The notes beneath the pieces are model-generated. The model saw nothing but the letters and a program-made list of their open reading frames with translations. It had not been told where the DNA came from and made no database searches. This document shows positions 1 through 8,442 of a DNA stretch of 64,000 nucleotides, piece after piece. The stretch lies in assembly GCA_046351395.1 (NCBI GenBank), contig JAXLYP010000007.1, positions 186,001-250,000 on the forward strand, in the 5' to 3' direction. Position 1 is the stretch's first letter; each line of letters begins with the position of its first letter. The position numbers and the translations under genes were made by a program. The stretch comes from CAYYKK01 sp046351395 (GTDB taxonomy: Bacteria > Myxococcota_A > Polyangia > Polyangiales > Polyangiaceae).

Positions 1-99
1 GGCTGTTGGGTTGCTCGCCGCTTGCGCTCGGGGGGCGTTGGAAGGGGCGACCCTGTCCAGCATGGACAACCCCAGGTCGCCAATCTTCAATGGATTCAT
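1..99 (-). CDS. Possible 5' end of an unidentified gene, cut by window edge
   Basis: An ATG at 99 on the minus strand opens a frame that stays open to the window edge (33 codons, beginning MNPLKIGDLG). No family is recognisable from so short a piece and no clear ribosome-binding site precedes it. Its start codon abuts the dispersed repeat at 99-147, so the repeat would lie in its leader. It would be divergent from the LuxR-type gene at 217. It could equally be non-coding. Confidence 0.3.
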   Translation of the reverse strand, partial: MNPLKIGDLGLSMLDRVAPSNAPRAQAASNPTA

Positions 100-147
100 G
101 AGCGCGCCGAAGGCGCACGACTCAGCCGCGGCTCCGTCCGCGGAATT
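99..147. repeat. Dispersed 49-base hairpin repeat, copy 1
   Basis: This 49-base segment recurs at 55415-55463 with 46 of 49 bases identical. It contains the inverted repeat GCGCC-GAA-GGCGC and two CCGCGG palindromes six bases apart, so it could form two hairpins. It sits between two divergent gene starts. The layout resembles REP-like intergenic elements, but only two copies are visible here. Confidence 0.6.
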
Positions 148-216
148 GCGCTAAGTGATGCAACTTGCCACGGGGGGCCTGGGTGAGTGGGTGCTATCAC
201 GGTCTCCGAGGCGACG

Positions 217-630
217 ATGGCGCGCGGAGAAGGCAAGGGCCCACCGGGGCCGAAGCGGCGCCGCAAGCCGGGCGGACAGTCGCCCCGCCCCGCGCAGACG
301 GTCGGGCTTCCGCACGTCGATGTGATCGCGGCGCTCGTCAACGCCGATCAGGCGGTCGTCCGCGAGCAGCTCGGCCTTTCCGCAGGCGGTGATCTCGAGG
401 CGCGCGCGGTCGCGCTCGAGGGCGCTTGGGCCCTCACGCGCAGGCAACGTCAGGTGCTCGAGCTCGTCGCGGTCGGTCTCTCGAACAAGGCGATCGGTGC
501 CAAGCTCGGCTGCGCTCAGGTGACTGTCGAGCTCCACATGACGCGCCTCCTCGCGCGATCGAGATGCGAGAACCGAGCGATGCTCGTCGCTCGCTTCTGG
601 ACGTTCCCGATGCCGCCCACGGCGCCCTAG
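217..630 (+). CDS. LuxR-type helix-turn-helix regulator (short)
   Basis: A 137-residue protein with a basic, Gly/Pro/Arg-rich N-terminus (about 1-30) and a C-terminal LuxR/GerE-type helix-turn-helix from about residue 80 (LTRRQRQVLELVAVGLSNK, then the recognition-helix region VTVELHM). No receiver or sensor domain precedes the HTH, so the input signal is unknown. ATG 217 is preferred over an upstream in-frame start at 187 because GAGG lies five bases before it. The HTH and the C-terminal block LVARFWTFP are nearly repeated in the next gene, so the two are tandem paralogues. DNA binding is inferred from the family. Confidence 0.75.
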   Translation: MARGEGKGPPGPKRRRKPGGQSPRPAQTVGLPHVDVIAALVNADQAVVREQLGLSAGGDLEARAVALEGAWALTRRQRQVLELVAVGLSNKAIGAKLGCAQVTVELHMTRLLARSRCENRAMLVARFWTFPMPPTAP

Positions 631-650
631 GCCCTTTCACCTAGGGCTTT
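624..650 (+). terminator. Hairpin terminator overlapping the stop of the LuxR-type gene
   Basis: GCCCTAG (624-630) pairs with CTAGGGC (641-647) across a ten-base loop and is followed by TTT. The stop codon TAG lies inside the left arm. This is a short but well-formed intrinsic-terminator-like hairpin between the two paralogous regulators, suggesting they are transcribed separately. Confidence 0.5.
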
Positions 651-742
651 CCATCATAGGCATGTCACGCTGCGTAGCTATTCTCGCCCGAGTTTTTGTG
701 GGCGACAGGTCACGGCGTTCTCCGACGAAACCGAGAATCAAG

Positions 743-1306
743 GTGGACGAACCCACCGCCCATGACCTGTCGAGCTTGCGCGAGATCCTCGACGAGCTGG
801 ACGACTCGGGCGACATCGACGAGGGGCTCGAGGCCGCGCTCGACTCCATCGGCTCGGCGGCGTTCGTGTTGGGCGCGAACGGCGCCGTGCGACACGCGAA
901 CGCCTTTGGTCGGACGCTCCTCGCCGCGGACCGCGACGCCGTCACCGAGGAGCTGCGCTCGTCGCTCGCCTCGGCCTCGACGGGCGTCACGGCGGGCTCG
1001 GGCACGCGCTATTGGGTCAGCCAATTGGCGCGCTCCGGGGAGCCCCAATATGTCGCTCTACTCCGCGCGATGCCGGGCGATCCCGGGCCGCGACTCCGCA
1101 TCATCGCCGGCGCGTGGGGGCTCACCTCCAGACAAACCACGGTGCTCGGCCTCGTGGCTCAAGGGCTCGCGAACAAGACAATCTCCGCGTACCTCAACTG
1201 CGCCGAGGTGACCGTCGAGCTCCACATGACCGCGCTCCTCGCGCGCTCTGGGGCCGCCAGTCGAGCGGAGCTCGTGGCGCGCTTTTGGACGTTCCCCCTC
1301 GCCTGA
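743..1306 (+). CDS. LuxR-type regulator with PAS-like N-terminal region
   Basis: A 187-residue protein if started at GTG 743. The frame is also open from ATG 662, but codons between 662 and 742 use many A/T third bases unlike the rest of the gene. Residues about 25-60 (SIGSAAFVLGANGAVRHAN) read like the start of a PAS domain. The C-terminal 60 residues form a LuxR-type HTH (LTSRQTTVLGLVAQGLANK) ending in LVARFWTFP, the same ending as the upstream paralogue. It probably binds DNA in response to a signal sensed by the PAS-like part; the ligand is unknown. Confidence 0.75.
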   Translation: MDEPTAHDLSSLREILDELDDSGDIDEGLEAALDSIGSAAFVLGANGAVRHANAFGRTLLAADRDAVTEELRSSLASASTGVTAGSGTRYWVSQLARSGEPQYVALLRAMPGDPGPRLRIIAGAWGLTSRQTTVLGLVAQGLANKTISAYLNCAEVTVELHMTALLARSGAASRAELVARFWTFPLA

Positions 1307-1412
1307 ACCCACCCTTCGACCAGACATTCGCGAGCCGAGCCGTTGCGACCCGCGGAAGCGCGGCGAGCCCTCGGCTTGACGAAGGCGGCGGGGACCGCGG
1401 ACACTCGTGCCA

Positions 1413-2363
1413 ATGGACGTCTACCGACCGAGCCCCGAGGTGATCCCGTTCGGCCTCCGCGCCATGAAGATGATCGCCACCGCAGACGGAGCGTTCTCGC
1501 CGGCGGAGCGCGGGCTCATCGAGACGGCGCAGCGGGCGTTCGGCTCGAACGTCGACGTCGACGCGCTCGAGCCGATCACGCCCGAGGAGCTCGCGTCCGT
1601 CATCACGGAGCCCGGCAAGCGCCGCCAGATCGTCCGCGGCATGATCATCCTCTCGCTCGTCGATGGCGAAGCGACGCCCGCCGAGTCCGCGCTCGTCGAG
1701 CGCTTCGCGCGCGCCCTCGGGGTCGACTCGCCGAGCGTCGGCACGCTCCGGCTCCTCGCGGACAAGAGCTTCCTCCGGGCGCGCTTCGACATCGCGCGCC
1801 GCTTCTTCGCGCGCGAGAAGGCCACGGAGATGGCGAAGGAGAAGGGCCTCGGCTGGCTCGTGAAGTCCCTCGCGGTGATGGCGGGCGTCCGGGAGGACGC
1901 GGCGATCGCAGCGCCCTACCGCGCCCTCGAGGCGTGCCCGGCGGGGTCGCTCGGGCGGGGGTACTTCGATTTCATCCGGTCGAACGGGTACTCGCTGCCC
2001 GGTGAGAAGGGCAGCCCGCCCGAGCCGCTCTTCTTCCACGACCTCACCCACGTCTTGAGCGGGTATGGCACCGACCCCGACGGTGAGCTCTCCGTCCTCT
2101 CGTTCCACGCGGGCTGTCGGCGCGAGGACAAGGATCCGTTCGCGTTCATCCTCTTCGGGATCGCCGAGTTCCACCTCGGGATCGCGATGAGCCCCGTCGC
2201 CGTCGGGACCAAGATGATGCTCGACCCGGCGAAGATGTTCCGCGCCATCGAGCGCGGGTCGAGGTGCACGATCGATCCTACGGACGGATGGGACCCGTGG
2301 CCGCTGATGAACGAGCCGCTCGACGAGCTTCGCGCGAAATACGGAATTTCACCGCTCTCTTGA
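1413..2363 (+). CDS. TerB-like domain fused to a Coq4-like domain
   Basis: A 316-residue protein. Residues about 10-160 read as a TerB-type helical domain (ATADGAFSPAERGLIE, and a second half LSLVDGEATPAESALVE). The C-terminal half holds the Coq4 signature FFHDLTHVLSGYGTD (about 208-222) followed by GEL, the metal-binding HDxxH motif of the ubiquinone-biosynthesis protein Coq4. The fusion suggests a role near quinone or isoprenoid metabolism, but Coq4-like domains also occur in proteins of unknown function. ATG 1413 is chosen over GTG 1407. The 3' end overlaps the convergent hydrolase gene by 86 bases. Confidence 0.75.
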   Translation: MDVYRPSPEVIPFGLRAMKMIATADGAFSPAERGLIETAQRAFGSNVDVDALEPITPEELASVITEPGKRRQIVRGMIILSLVDGEATPAESALVERFARALGVDSPSVGTLRLLADKSFLRARFDIARRFFAREKATEMAKEKGLGWLVKSLAVMAGVREDAAIAAPYRALEACPAGSLGRGYFDFIRSNGYSLPGEKGSPPEPLFFHDLTHVLSGYGTDPDGELSVLSFHAGCRREDKDPFAFILFGIAEFHLGIAMSPVAVGTKMMLDPAKMFRAIERGSRCTIDPTDGWDPWPLMNEPLDELRAKYGISPLS

Positions 2364-4008
2364 GCGTGCTGTTCGAGCGGGCGAAGGCGGCCGTGGCGGG
2401 TCCCGGATCGCCCTCCCACGCGTCCGTGGTGCCGAAGTACGCGCTCGCGTAGGCCGGGTCCACGGTGAAGCCGATCGGGATGACGAACCCGAGGCACGCG
2501 GGGTCGGGCGCCTTCTCGGGGTCTTTCACGAACGCGTAGAAGTCGATGAGCCCACACGAGCCGCCCGCGGCGGTGACGGCCGTCCACGGATCGTGCGTCG
2601 CGCGTGGATACTCGACGAACGACTGGTGCGCGCCGCCGAGCGCGTCCACGAGGGGCTGGTAGTCGGCGCTCGTGATGAAGTCATACTCCCCGTTTTGCAG
2701 GAGGATCGGGATCGAGGTCGCGGCGGGCTTGCCCGCGAGCGCGGGGTTCGGCGTGTACACGGGCCACTCGTCGCGCAGCGCGCCCATGTCGACGGCGACG
2801 TCCGGGGAGACGTTCGCGGTGGCGGCGTACGCCTCGAGATCCGCCTGCGGAGGAGCGCCGGCCGCCCACATCTCCGAGAGGCCGATGTGGTCCCCGAGGA
2901 GGATCGACGCGTTGCGATCGCTCGCCGTGAGCGGCGCGGCGGAGCGCGCGACGAGCGCATCGACGAGGTGGGTGATCGCGTTCACGTCCGCGGGGCTACA
3001 GCGCTCGAGGCGGTACACGAGGGGCGGGACGAGGGTCCGATCGTCCCAGCCGTAGAACAGGCTCGCCGACACCTCGCGCACGATCGCGCGGTCCACGCCC
3101 AGCGCTTGCACCTCCGGGCAGTGCCCGGCGTCGAGCGATTGCATGAGCGCGGTCATGCGCGCCCACGGATCGGGGCCGAGCTTCGACGCGCAGAACGCGT
3201 CGGCCCCGCACGCCGCCATGAACCGCTCGCCGAGCTCGTTGAAGCGCCGATCGATGATCGTGAACGAGAAGTTCACCGCGAGCGCGCCGAGGGCGACGCC
3301 GGTCGCCTGATCCGGGTAGAGCTGCAGGTAGCGGTTGCCCCAGTGCGACCCGTACGAGATGCCGTACAAGAACACGTCCTCGCCGGGGGCGCGGGTCCGC
3401 GCGATCGTCTCGCCGACGTCGCGGGCCGCGTTCTCCGCGGACAGGCCCGCGAGCCGGTCGCCCCAGGTGTCCTTCAGGTACTGGATGCACGCCGGCATCT
3501 CGGCGAGCGTGACCTCGTAGCCGCCGTCGCTCGCGGGCGCCTCCTCCGTGGGGCACGAGAGGCGGCCGGAGCGCCCGACCCCTCGGTGCTCGGGGAGGTA
3601 CAGATCCAGCGTGTCGTCGTACCCGTGCAAGTACTCCGCGATGGGCTCGAAATCGACGACGGAGCCGCCCGGGCCGCCGTTCATGAACCAGACCTGCGCC
3701 TTCGCCGGCTGCGTCGACGCGGGGATTCGCTTGATGGAGAAGGGGACCGTGCCCTTCCCGGGCTCGGCGTAGCTCGCAGGCACCTCGAGGATCGCGCACT
3801 GCGCGTCCTCACCGGGGCCGTCCGTGAGGATCGAGCAAGGCGACCACGCGATGTCCGGCGCGCCTCCTCCGCCGGTGCCGGTCGAGGCCGTCGACGACGC
3901 CGTGGACGAGGCGGAGCTCGAGGCGCCCGACCCCGTGGTCGCTGCGCCGTCGTCGCACGCCGCGAGCAGCATCCAGGGGGTGAGGACCAGCGCGTGTCGT
4001 CGTCGCAT
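2278..4008 (-). CDS. Secreted alpha/beta hydrolase, TAP/S33 peptidase-like lipoprotein
   Basis: A 576-residue protein starting at ATG 4008. It has a lipoprotein signal peptide (lipobox LLAAC) and a Ser/Thr/Gly linker typical of myxobacterial surface proteins. The alpha/beta-hydrolase core shows the oxyanion segment NGGPGGS (about 109), the nucleophile elbow GISYGS (about 216), a candidate Asp in NGEYDF (about 439) and His in ATHDPW (about 470). This is the arrangement of the tripeptidyl-aminopeptidase/proline-iminopeptidase (S33) group. It probably cleaves peptides or esters outside the cytoplasmic membrane. Its last codons lie inside the convergent TerB-Coq4 gene. Confidence 0.82.
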   Translation of the reverse strand: MRRRHALVLTPWMLLAACDDGAATTGSGASSSASSTASSTASTGTGGGGAPDIAWSPCSILTDGPGEDAQCAILEVPASYAEPGKGTVPFSIKRIPASTQPAKAQVWFMNGGPGGSVVDFEPIAEYLHGYDDTLDLYLPEHRGVGRSGRLSCPTEEAPASDGGYEVTLAEMPACIQYLKDTWGDRLAGLSAENAARDVGETIARTRAPGEDVFLYGISYGSHWGNRYLQLYPDQATGVALGALAVNFSFTIIDRRFNELGERFMAACGADAFCASKLGPDPWARMTALMQSLDAGHCPEVQALGVDRAIVREVSASLFYGWDDRTLVPPLVYRLERCSPADVNAITHLVDALVARSAAPLTASDRNASILLGDHIGLSEMWAAGAPPQADLEAYAATANVSPDVAVDMGALRDEWPVYTPNPALAGKPAATSIPILLQNGEYDFITSADYQPLVDALGGAHQSFVEYPRATHDPWTAVTAAGGSCGLIDFYAFVKDPEKAPDPACLGFVIPIGFTVDPAYASAYFGTTDAWEGDPGPATAAFARSNSTLKRAVKFRISREARRAARSSAATGPIRP

Positions 4009-4101
4009 CGAGCGACGGTCGCACCCGAGCGGGTGCGACGTCGACCCAAGGAACCTCAACGGAAGCGCCGCGCTCGCGTCGACGAGCGCTACGATCGGTC
4101 G

Positions 4102-5331
4102 ATGTTCTCCCGCCTGCCCTACGTCTCGACTGGCGTCGGACTCGCGCTCCTCGGAGCAGGGATCGGGGCCGCGTGCACCTCCTCGGGCGCGGACGGGGGG
4201 CGCGGAGGCGCGGCGCCGACCGCGCTCGAGGTCCCGAGCGGAGCCGCGATCGGGGACGAGCTCGTCGTCTCCGTGCACGCGACGAAGGTCGACGGATCGT
4301 GGGGCGACGCGGCGAACGTGGGCGCTGTCCTCCGCGTGACCGCGGGCGCGAACGTCCCCCGGGACGTGCTGCTCGTCGGCGGTTTCGCGGCCGACGTCCG
4401 CGCGTCCCTCGGCCCCTGGGATGGAGGCGCGGTGACGTGGAGCCCGCTCCGAGGTCACGCGGAGGCGGCGCTCTCGGTCGAGGTCGATCCGAGCGCGGCG
4501 GGCGTGCCGATCCTCGGCCTCGCGAACGATCCGGGGAACGACACCCCGCTCCTCGTCTTCGAGAGCGGGGACGAGTTCGAGTACGTCATGACGAACGAGG
4601 ACGGCGGGACGGGGTTCTTCCCGACGCTGCTCCTCGCGCAGTGGGGCCGGCCCCACGACATCGAAGGGCTCTTCGATCGAGCACACCGCACCTACCAAGG
4701 GCCCGACCACGCGACGCTCGCGTTCGACGGAGTGAGCGAGGGGACGCACCCGCGCCTGGAGATCACGACGACGAACGGCCTGGTGTCACCCGAGCCGCTC
4801 GATGCTCCCGCCGCGCTCCACGTCGCGCCGATGCCCGTCGCGTTCACCCCGTCCGGCGCGGCGCCGCGTGAGGCCGTCCTCGACGGGTTTCCTTGGCTCG
4901 TCGCCGCGGGTTGGCTCGAGGTGGAGCGCGAGGGGAAGGTGTCCGCCGAGGGGGGCGTAACGGACGACAAGCTCGCGCCGCTCTCGTCCTGGGTCTTCCT
5001 GGATCACGGTCTCGACGGCGACGCCAAGGTCGCGTTCGAGGCGGAGGTCGAGGGCGCCTGGTACAGCTCGCTCGGGCTCTACGCGAGCGCGATGGACGCG
5101 CTCGACGCGCGCTGCTCGGGGACGGGCCGCACGGCCATCGAGCTGCCGCCGCACCGAACGCTCGCCGACGTGACGGCGATCCGCGTGAAGGGTTCGGCGG
5201 GAGCGGGCACCCTCCGCCACCTCCGCTTGCTCGCCTACGATCCCACGACCTACGCGGTGATCGAGGGCGGCGCGCTCCCGAGCGCGCTGCCCGTCGATCC
5301 CACCACGAGCGCCACCGTCATCGAGCGCTGA
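4102..5331 (+). CDS. Hypothetical lipoprotein
   Basis: A 409-residue protein with a signal peptide ending in the lipobox GAAC (about residues 26-29). No enzymatic motif is recognised. The middle (about 150-260) contains Phe/Tyr-rich stretches (FEYVMTNEDGGTGFFP, FDRAHRTYQGPDHATLAF) and the rest is beta-rich, so a surface-exposed binding module is plausible. It is divergent from the hydrolase at 2278-4008, with 93 bases between the starts, and converges on the NlpC/P60-lectin gene only 14 bases downstream. Confidence 0.65.
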   Translation: MFSRLPYVSTGVGLALLGAGIGAACTSSGADGGRGGAAPTALEVPSGAAIGDELVVSVHATKVDGSWGDAANVGAVLRVTAGANVPRDVLLVGGFAADVRASLGPWDGGAVTWSPLRGHAEAALSVEVDPSAAGVPILGLANDPGNDTPLLVFESGDEFEYVMTNEDGGTGFFPTLLLAQWGRPHDIEGLFDRAHRTYQGPDHATLAFDGVSEGTHPRLEITTTNGLVSPEPLDAPAALHVAPMPVAFTPSGAAPREAVLDGFPWLVAAGWLEVEREGKVSAEGGVTDDKLAPLSSWVFLDHGLDGDAKVAFEAEVEGAWYSSLGLYASAMDALDARCSGTGRTAIELPPHRTLADVTAIRVKGSAGAGTLRHLRLLAYDPTTYAVIEGGALPSALPVDPTTSATVIER

Positions 5332-5345
5332 GGGCGAGCGCGCGC

Positions 5346-6410
5346 TCAGAGGCCGCCGGTTCCGTTCCACCAAATGGGCTTGCCGCCCGCGTCGAAGATG
5401 ATGAGCGCGCCGTGATCGTCGAGCGAGAGCCAAGCGCCCGGGTGCCCCTGGCTTTGGCTCGACCAGATCGCGCCCGGGGGGCCGTAGATGACGAGGTTCC
5501 CGTCGTCCTGCATCACCGTCGTGTCGCCCGGCTTGCCGTACGTCTGCGTGGACCACAGGGCCTTGCCGCCCTGTTGGTAGAGCACGAGGTTGCCGTCGCC
5601 CTGCTGGATCAGCGTGAACCGACCGTCGCACGAGGACATGCCCTGGTTGATGCCGAGGGATTGGTTCGCCACCATCGACCCGCACGCGGGGCTCGGCTCG
5701 GGCGTGGGGGTGGGCTCGGGCTGGGGGCTCGGATCGATGACGGGCGCGACGGGCGCGGGGGCGTGCGTCGATCGGATGGGGACGTAATCGGAGAGCTCGC
5801 TGCGCTTGATCCGGATCAACGCCGCGGGCTTCCCGGTCGAGTACTCGTGGATCAGGAAGAGCTCCTGGCGGTCGAAGCTCGCCCAGCCCCCGAAGAGCAT
5901 CACGTGGCCGACGTAGTTGCCTGCGCTGTTCTTGATTCGCGTCTTCCGGTTCACCGCGTCGCCGGGCGCGAGATCGTCGAAGCTCCCGAGCTCCACGGCA
6001 TACTTTCCGCTGTAGTTGAACGGCGGGAAGAAGATCGTCCCGGGGTTGTCCTTGTAGCTCCACGCCATCGAGACGAACCCGCTGCAGTCCTTTCGGTAGC
6101 CTTGGTACGAGGCGTTGGCGTCGTACCGCACACCCGCGTCGAGCCACGTCATCGCGCGTTCGATGATGTCGCCGCGGCTCGTGACGAACCCCTGGAAGCG
6201 CACGCTCTCGATCGCGTCCTGACAGGGCTTCGAGCCGAGGTTCGTGACGTCGCACAACATGGATGACGAGAGCGCGACCGACCCGTTGTCGGAGGCCTCT
6301 TCGACGTCCTCGTCGTCGACGCCCTCCGGGGCGCACCCCGCGGACGAGAACGCGAGGGCAGCTGCGATGGACACGATGGGGAGCACACGGCACCAGGTGT
6401 TCGAGCTCAT
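5346..6410 (-). CDS. NlpC/P60-like lipoprotein with bulb-type lectin domain
   Basis: A 354-residue protein from ATG 6410; an upstream in-frame GTG at 6452 would only add residues before a good signal peptide with lipobox SSAGC. The N-terminal half carries the NlpC/P60 cysteine-peptidase motif DCSGFV and a later GHVMLF block with the expected His. After a Pro/Thr-rich linker (about 230-255) come three bulb-lectin repeats with QGDGNLVLY, QDDGNLVIY and a degenerate DDHGALIIF. It probably binds mannose-type glycans and cleaves a peptide or amide bond at the surface, in peptidoglycan or prey material. Confidence 0.8.
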   Translation of the reverse strand: MSSNTWCRVLPIVSIAAALAFSSAGCAPEGVDDEDVEEASDNGSVALSSSMLCDVTNLGSKPCQDAIESVRFQGFVTSRGDIIERAMTWLDAGVRYDANASYQGYRKDCSGFVSMAWSYKDNPGTIFFPPFNYSGKYAVELGSFDDLAPGDAVNRKTRIKNSAGNYVGHVMLFGGWASFDRQELFLIHEYSTGKPAALIRIKRSELSDYVPIRSTHAPAPVAPVIDPSPQPEPTPTPEPSPACGSMVANQSLGINQGMSSCDGRFTLIQQGDGNLVLYQQGGKALWSTQTYGKPGDTTVMQDDGNLVIYGPPGAIWSSQSQGHPGAWLSLDDHGALIIFDAGGKPIWWNGTGGL

Positions 6411-6649
6411 GGTCGAACACTTGAGCAACGGGCACGCCACGCGTCGAACCACGGTGTTTGCCGCTGATCTCGCGCACTGGGGGAATCCCGAGGTGGTCTC
6501 TCGGGAGGCCGGCTAGATCGCGCGCCCCCCAGCGATGCGACAGTGTAGGTGCGAGCCTCGCGCGCAACCTCGAACGCACCCCAAGGGGATGTAAGGCCCA
6601 TGTAATCCTCGGAGCCGTAAGCGGAGCGACAAGCTCGGGTTCAACGACC

Positions 6650-7348
6650 ATGAACTCGACTCTTCGACCTCCGTTGCTGTTCGGTCTCCTGCTCACACTT
6701 GCTTCGCTCGCCTCGACGGGGTGCGGAGAAGGCGCGCTGCGGGCCGCCATCGCGACCGCCGACACGTGCCTCCCTGGGCAGGAGTGCGGCCACGCCGGGT
6801 TCGACGCCCCCGTCGCGGTCGGCGCCGTCGTCCACCCCGACTTCCAGATGAAAATCCCCGGCAGCGCCGGAGCGAGTCATCGGTACGTGTCGGTGTCGCC
6901 GAGCGTGCTCGAGGTCGACGACGGCGACGTCGTCGGCCGGAGCGAAGGAACGAGCGCGCTCATGCTCGTGACCGACGGGGACACGGTCGTGGACTTCATC
7001 CACGTCTGGGTGAAGGCGCCGACGAAACTGCGCCTCGCCGCGACCGTGCCCGGGCGCGAGAAGGCGATGGTCACCGGCGGGCCGATCGAGCTGCTCGTCG
7101 GCGATGCGATCTTCGTCTCGGCCGTGCTCTCCGCGGACGGTCAGCGCCTGATCGGCTCCGCGCCCGGGGAGTGGTCCGCGGACGAGGGGGTGCTCTCCAT
7201 CCTGCGCGAAGGGAACGAGGACCGCCGTCGCGTGGTCGCGCTGAGGCCCGGCAAGACGGAGCTCTCGCTCGCGACGCTCGGCCTCGAGGCGTCGATCGAC
7301 GTCGTCGTGCGCGCGAACGCGGTCGAGTCCCGCGGGAGGCCGCTGTGA
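6650..7348 (+). CDS. Lipoprotein with Ig-like (Big-type) beta domain
   Basis: A 232-residue protein with a signal peptide and lipobox ASTGC. The remainder looks like one or two bacterial Ig-like (Big-type) domains, with segments such as VSVSPSVLEVDDGDVVGRS and LRPGKTELSLATLG. No catalytic motif is seen. Its TGA overlaps the GTG start of the next gene (GTGA), so the two are translationally coupled and probably act together. The 239 bases upstream (6411-6649) separate it from a divergent gene; no clear promoter motif was recognised there. Confidence 0.65.
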   Translation: MNSTLRPPLLFGLLLTLASLASTGCGEGALRAAIATADTCLPGQECGHAGFDAPVAVGAVVHPDFQMKIPGSAGASHRYVSVSPSVLEVDDGDVVGRSEGTSALMLVTDGDTVVDFIHVWVKAPTKLRLAATVPGREKAMVTGGPIELLVGDAIFVSAVLSADGQRLIGSAPGEWSADEGVLSILREGNEDRRRVVALRPGKTELSLATLGLEASIDVVVRANAVESRGRPL

Positions 7349-7767
7349 GGGCCTTCGTCGCCGCCATCGCCGCGCTCGCCCTCGGGGGGTGCACGCCCTA
7401 CTTCTTCGCGGTCACCGATCCTCCGCCCGCTCACCAGGGCAGGTTCGCCGGGACCGACGACAAGGGCGTCGAACAGATCGTCCTCTCGAAGGGCGTCGCG
7501 CTCGCGATCGAGTGCCGCGAGCCCTGGCTCGGAGAGCCCTGCGCGTACACCAGCGCGACCTCCGCCAACCCCCAGATCGCTGCGGTGCTCCCGTCGCATC
7601 TGTCGGAGGTGAAAGACCCGATGCCGTACCGCTATTACGGGCCCGCTTACAATCCGCAGCCGCGCGCCGGCTTCGTCGTCGCGGGCGTCAGCCCGGGCGA
7701 GACCACGATCACCGTCGCGTCCGCGGACGGTGATCGGGTCTTCCGTGTGATCGTCGCGAGCCGCTGA
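7345..7767 (+). CDS. Small lipoprotein with Ig-like domain
   Basis: A 140-residue protein starting at GTG 7345, overlapping the stop of the preceding lipoprotein gene by four bases. It has a signal peptide with lipobox LGGC, a Tyr/Pro-rich middle (YRYYGPAYNPQP) and a C-terminal stretch (GFVVAGVSPGETTITVASA) like the last strands of a Big-type domain, as in its neighbour. The pair may be diverged duplicates. Function unknown; surface location inferred. Confidence 0.62.
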   Translation: MRAFVAAIAALALGGCTPYFFAVTDPPPAHQGRFAGTDDKGVEQIVLSKGVALAIECREPWLGEPCAYTSATSANPQIAAVLPSHLSEVKDPMPYRYYGPAYNPQPRAGFVVAGVSPGETTITVASADGDRVFRVIVASR

Positions 7768-7778
7768 TCAGCGCTCGC

Positions 7779-8351
7779 TCAAACCCACTTGCCCGCGGCC
7801 ATGCACTTGTGGAGCTCGTGGATCTCGAACCCGAAGTGCCGCGTGAGCGACTGCAGGGCGAGGCCTTCCTTCGTGCCGACGCCGCGATCGAGCCAGGCGA
7901 CCGCGGACGCGAGGATGAGGAGCGAGCGGCGCCCGTCGGCGTCGGTGACGGCGTCGGCGATCATCTTGCCGGTGCCCTCGAGGCCGTGCGCGTCGTAGTA
8001 CTCCTTGGCCGCCGCGACGAAGCTCTGCGCCTCGTTCTCGCTGATCGCCCCGAGCATCGTCGACAAGCCCGCGGCGAGCTTCGCGCGCTCCGCGTCCGAG
8101 ACGGAGCCGTCCGCGGCGGCGACGGCGTACACCGCGTCGAAGATCGATTGCTTCTTGGCGTTCTCCGCGGAGCGCGCGGCGGCCTCCGCGGCGGCGGCTT
8201 GACTCGCCTTCTCCGCGTCCGCCGCTGCGGCCTTCAACGCGTCCTCCGCGGTCTTGCGGATGAACGCAGCAGCCTCGGCGTTCTCGACCTTCTGCTGCCC
8301 CTCCGCGGCGACTTGCTGCCTGGCCCACTCGAGCGCTGCGTTGATTCCCAT
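7779..8351 (-). CDS. TerB-like protein with Ala-rich coiled-coil N-terminus
   Basis: A 190-residue protein. Residues about 1-70 are an Ala/Glu/Lys-rich helix, probably coiled coil. Residues about 70-190 match a TerB-like domain (AVAAADGSVSDAERAKL). TerB domains are helical metal-binding or scaffold modules linked to tellurite resistance and membrane-associated stress complexes; no ter partner genes are nearby. It lies 91 bases downstream of infC on the same strand, where rpmI and rplT would usually stand. It converges with the lipoprotein gene ending at 7767. Confidence 0.7.
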   Translation of the reverse strand: MGINAALEWARQQVAAEGQQKVENAEAAAFIRKTAEDALKAAAADAEKASQAAAAEAAARSAENAKKQSIFDAVYAVAAADGSVSDAERAKLAAGLSTMLGAISENEAQSFVAAAKEYYDAHGLEGTGKMIADAVTDADGRRSLLILASAVAWLDRGVGTKEGLALQSLTRHFGFEIHELHKCMAAGKWV

Positions 8352-8442
8352 TCAAGAGCTCCGTTCGTTGGTCTTGGGGTTCTTCGGAAGGACGAGCGCC
8401 GACGCGGGGGCGCGGCGAGAACACCTCCTCGTGGGAGAGTGC

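Noticed and set aside
2593..4101. Plus-strand open frame running into the lipoprotein gene at 4102
   Set aside because: It is antisense to the alpha/beta hydrolase, whose catalytic motifs are clear. A signal peptide begins at ATG 4102, so the upstream part is not coding.
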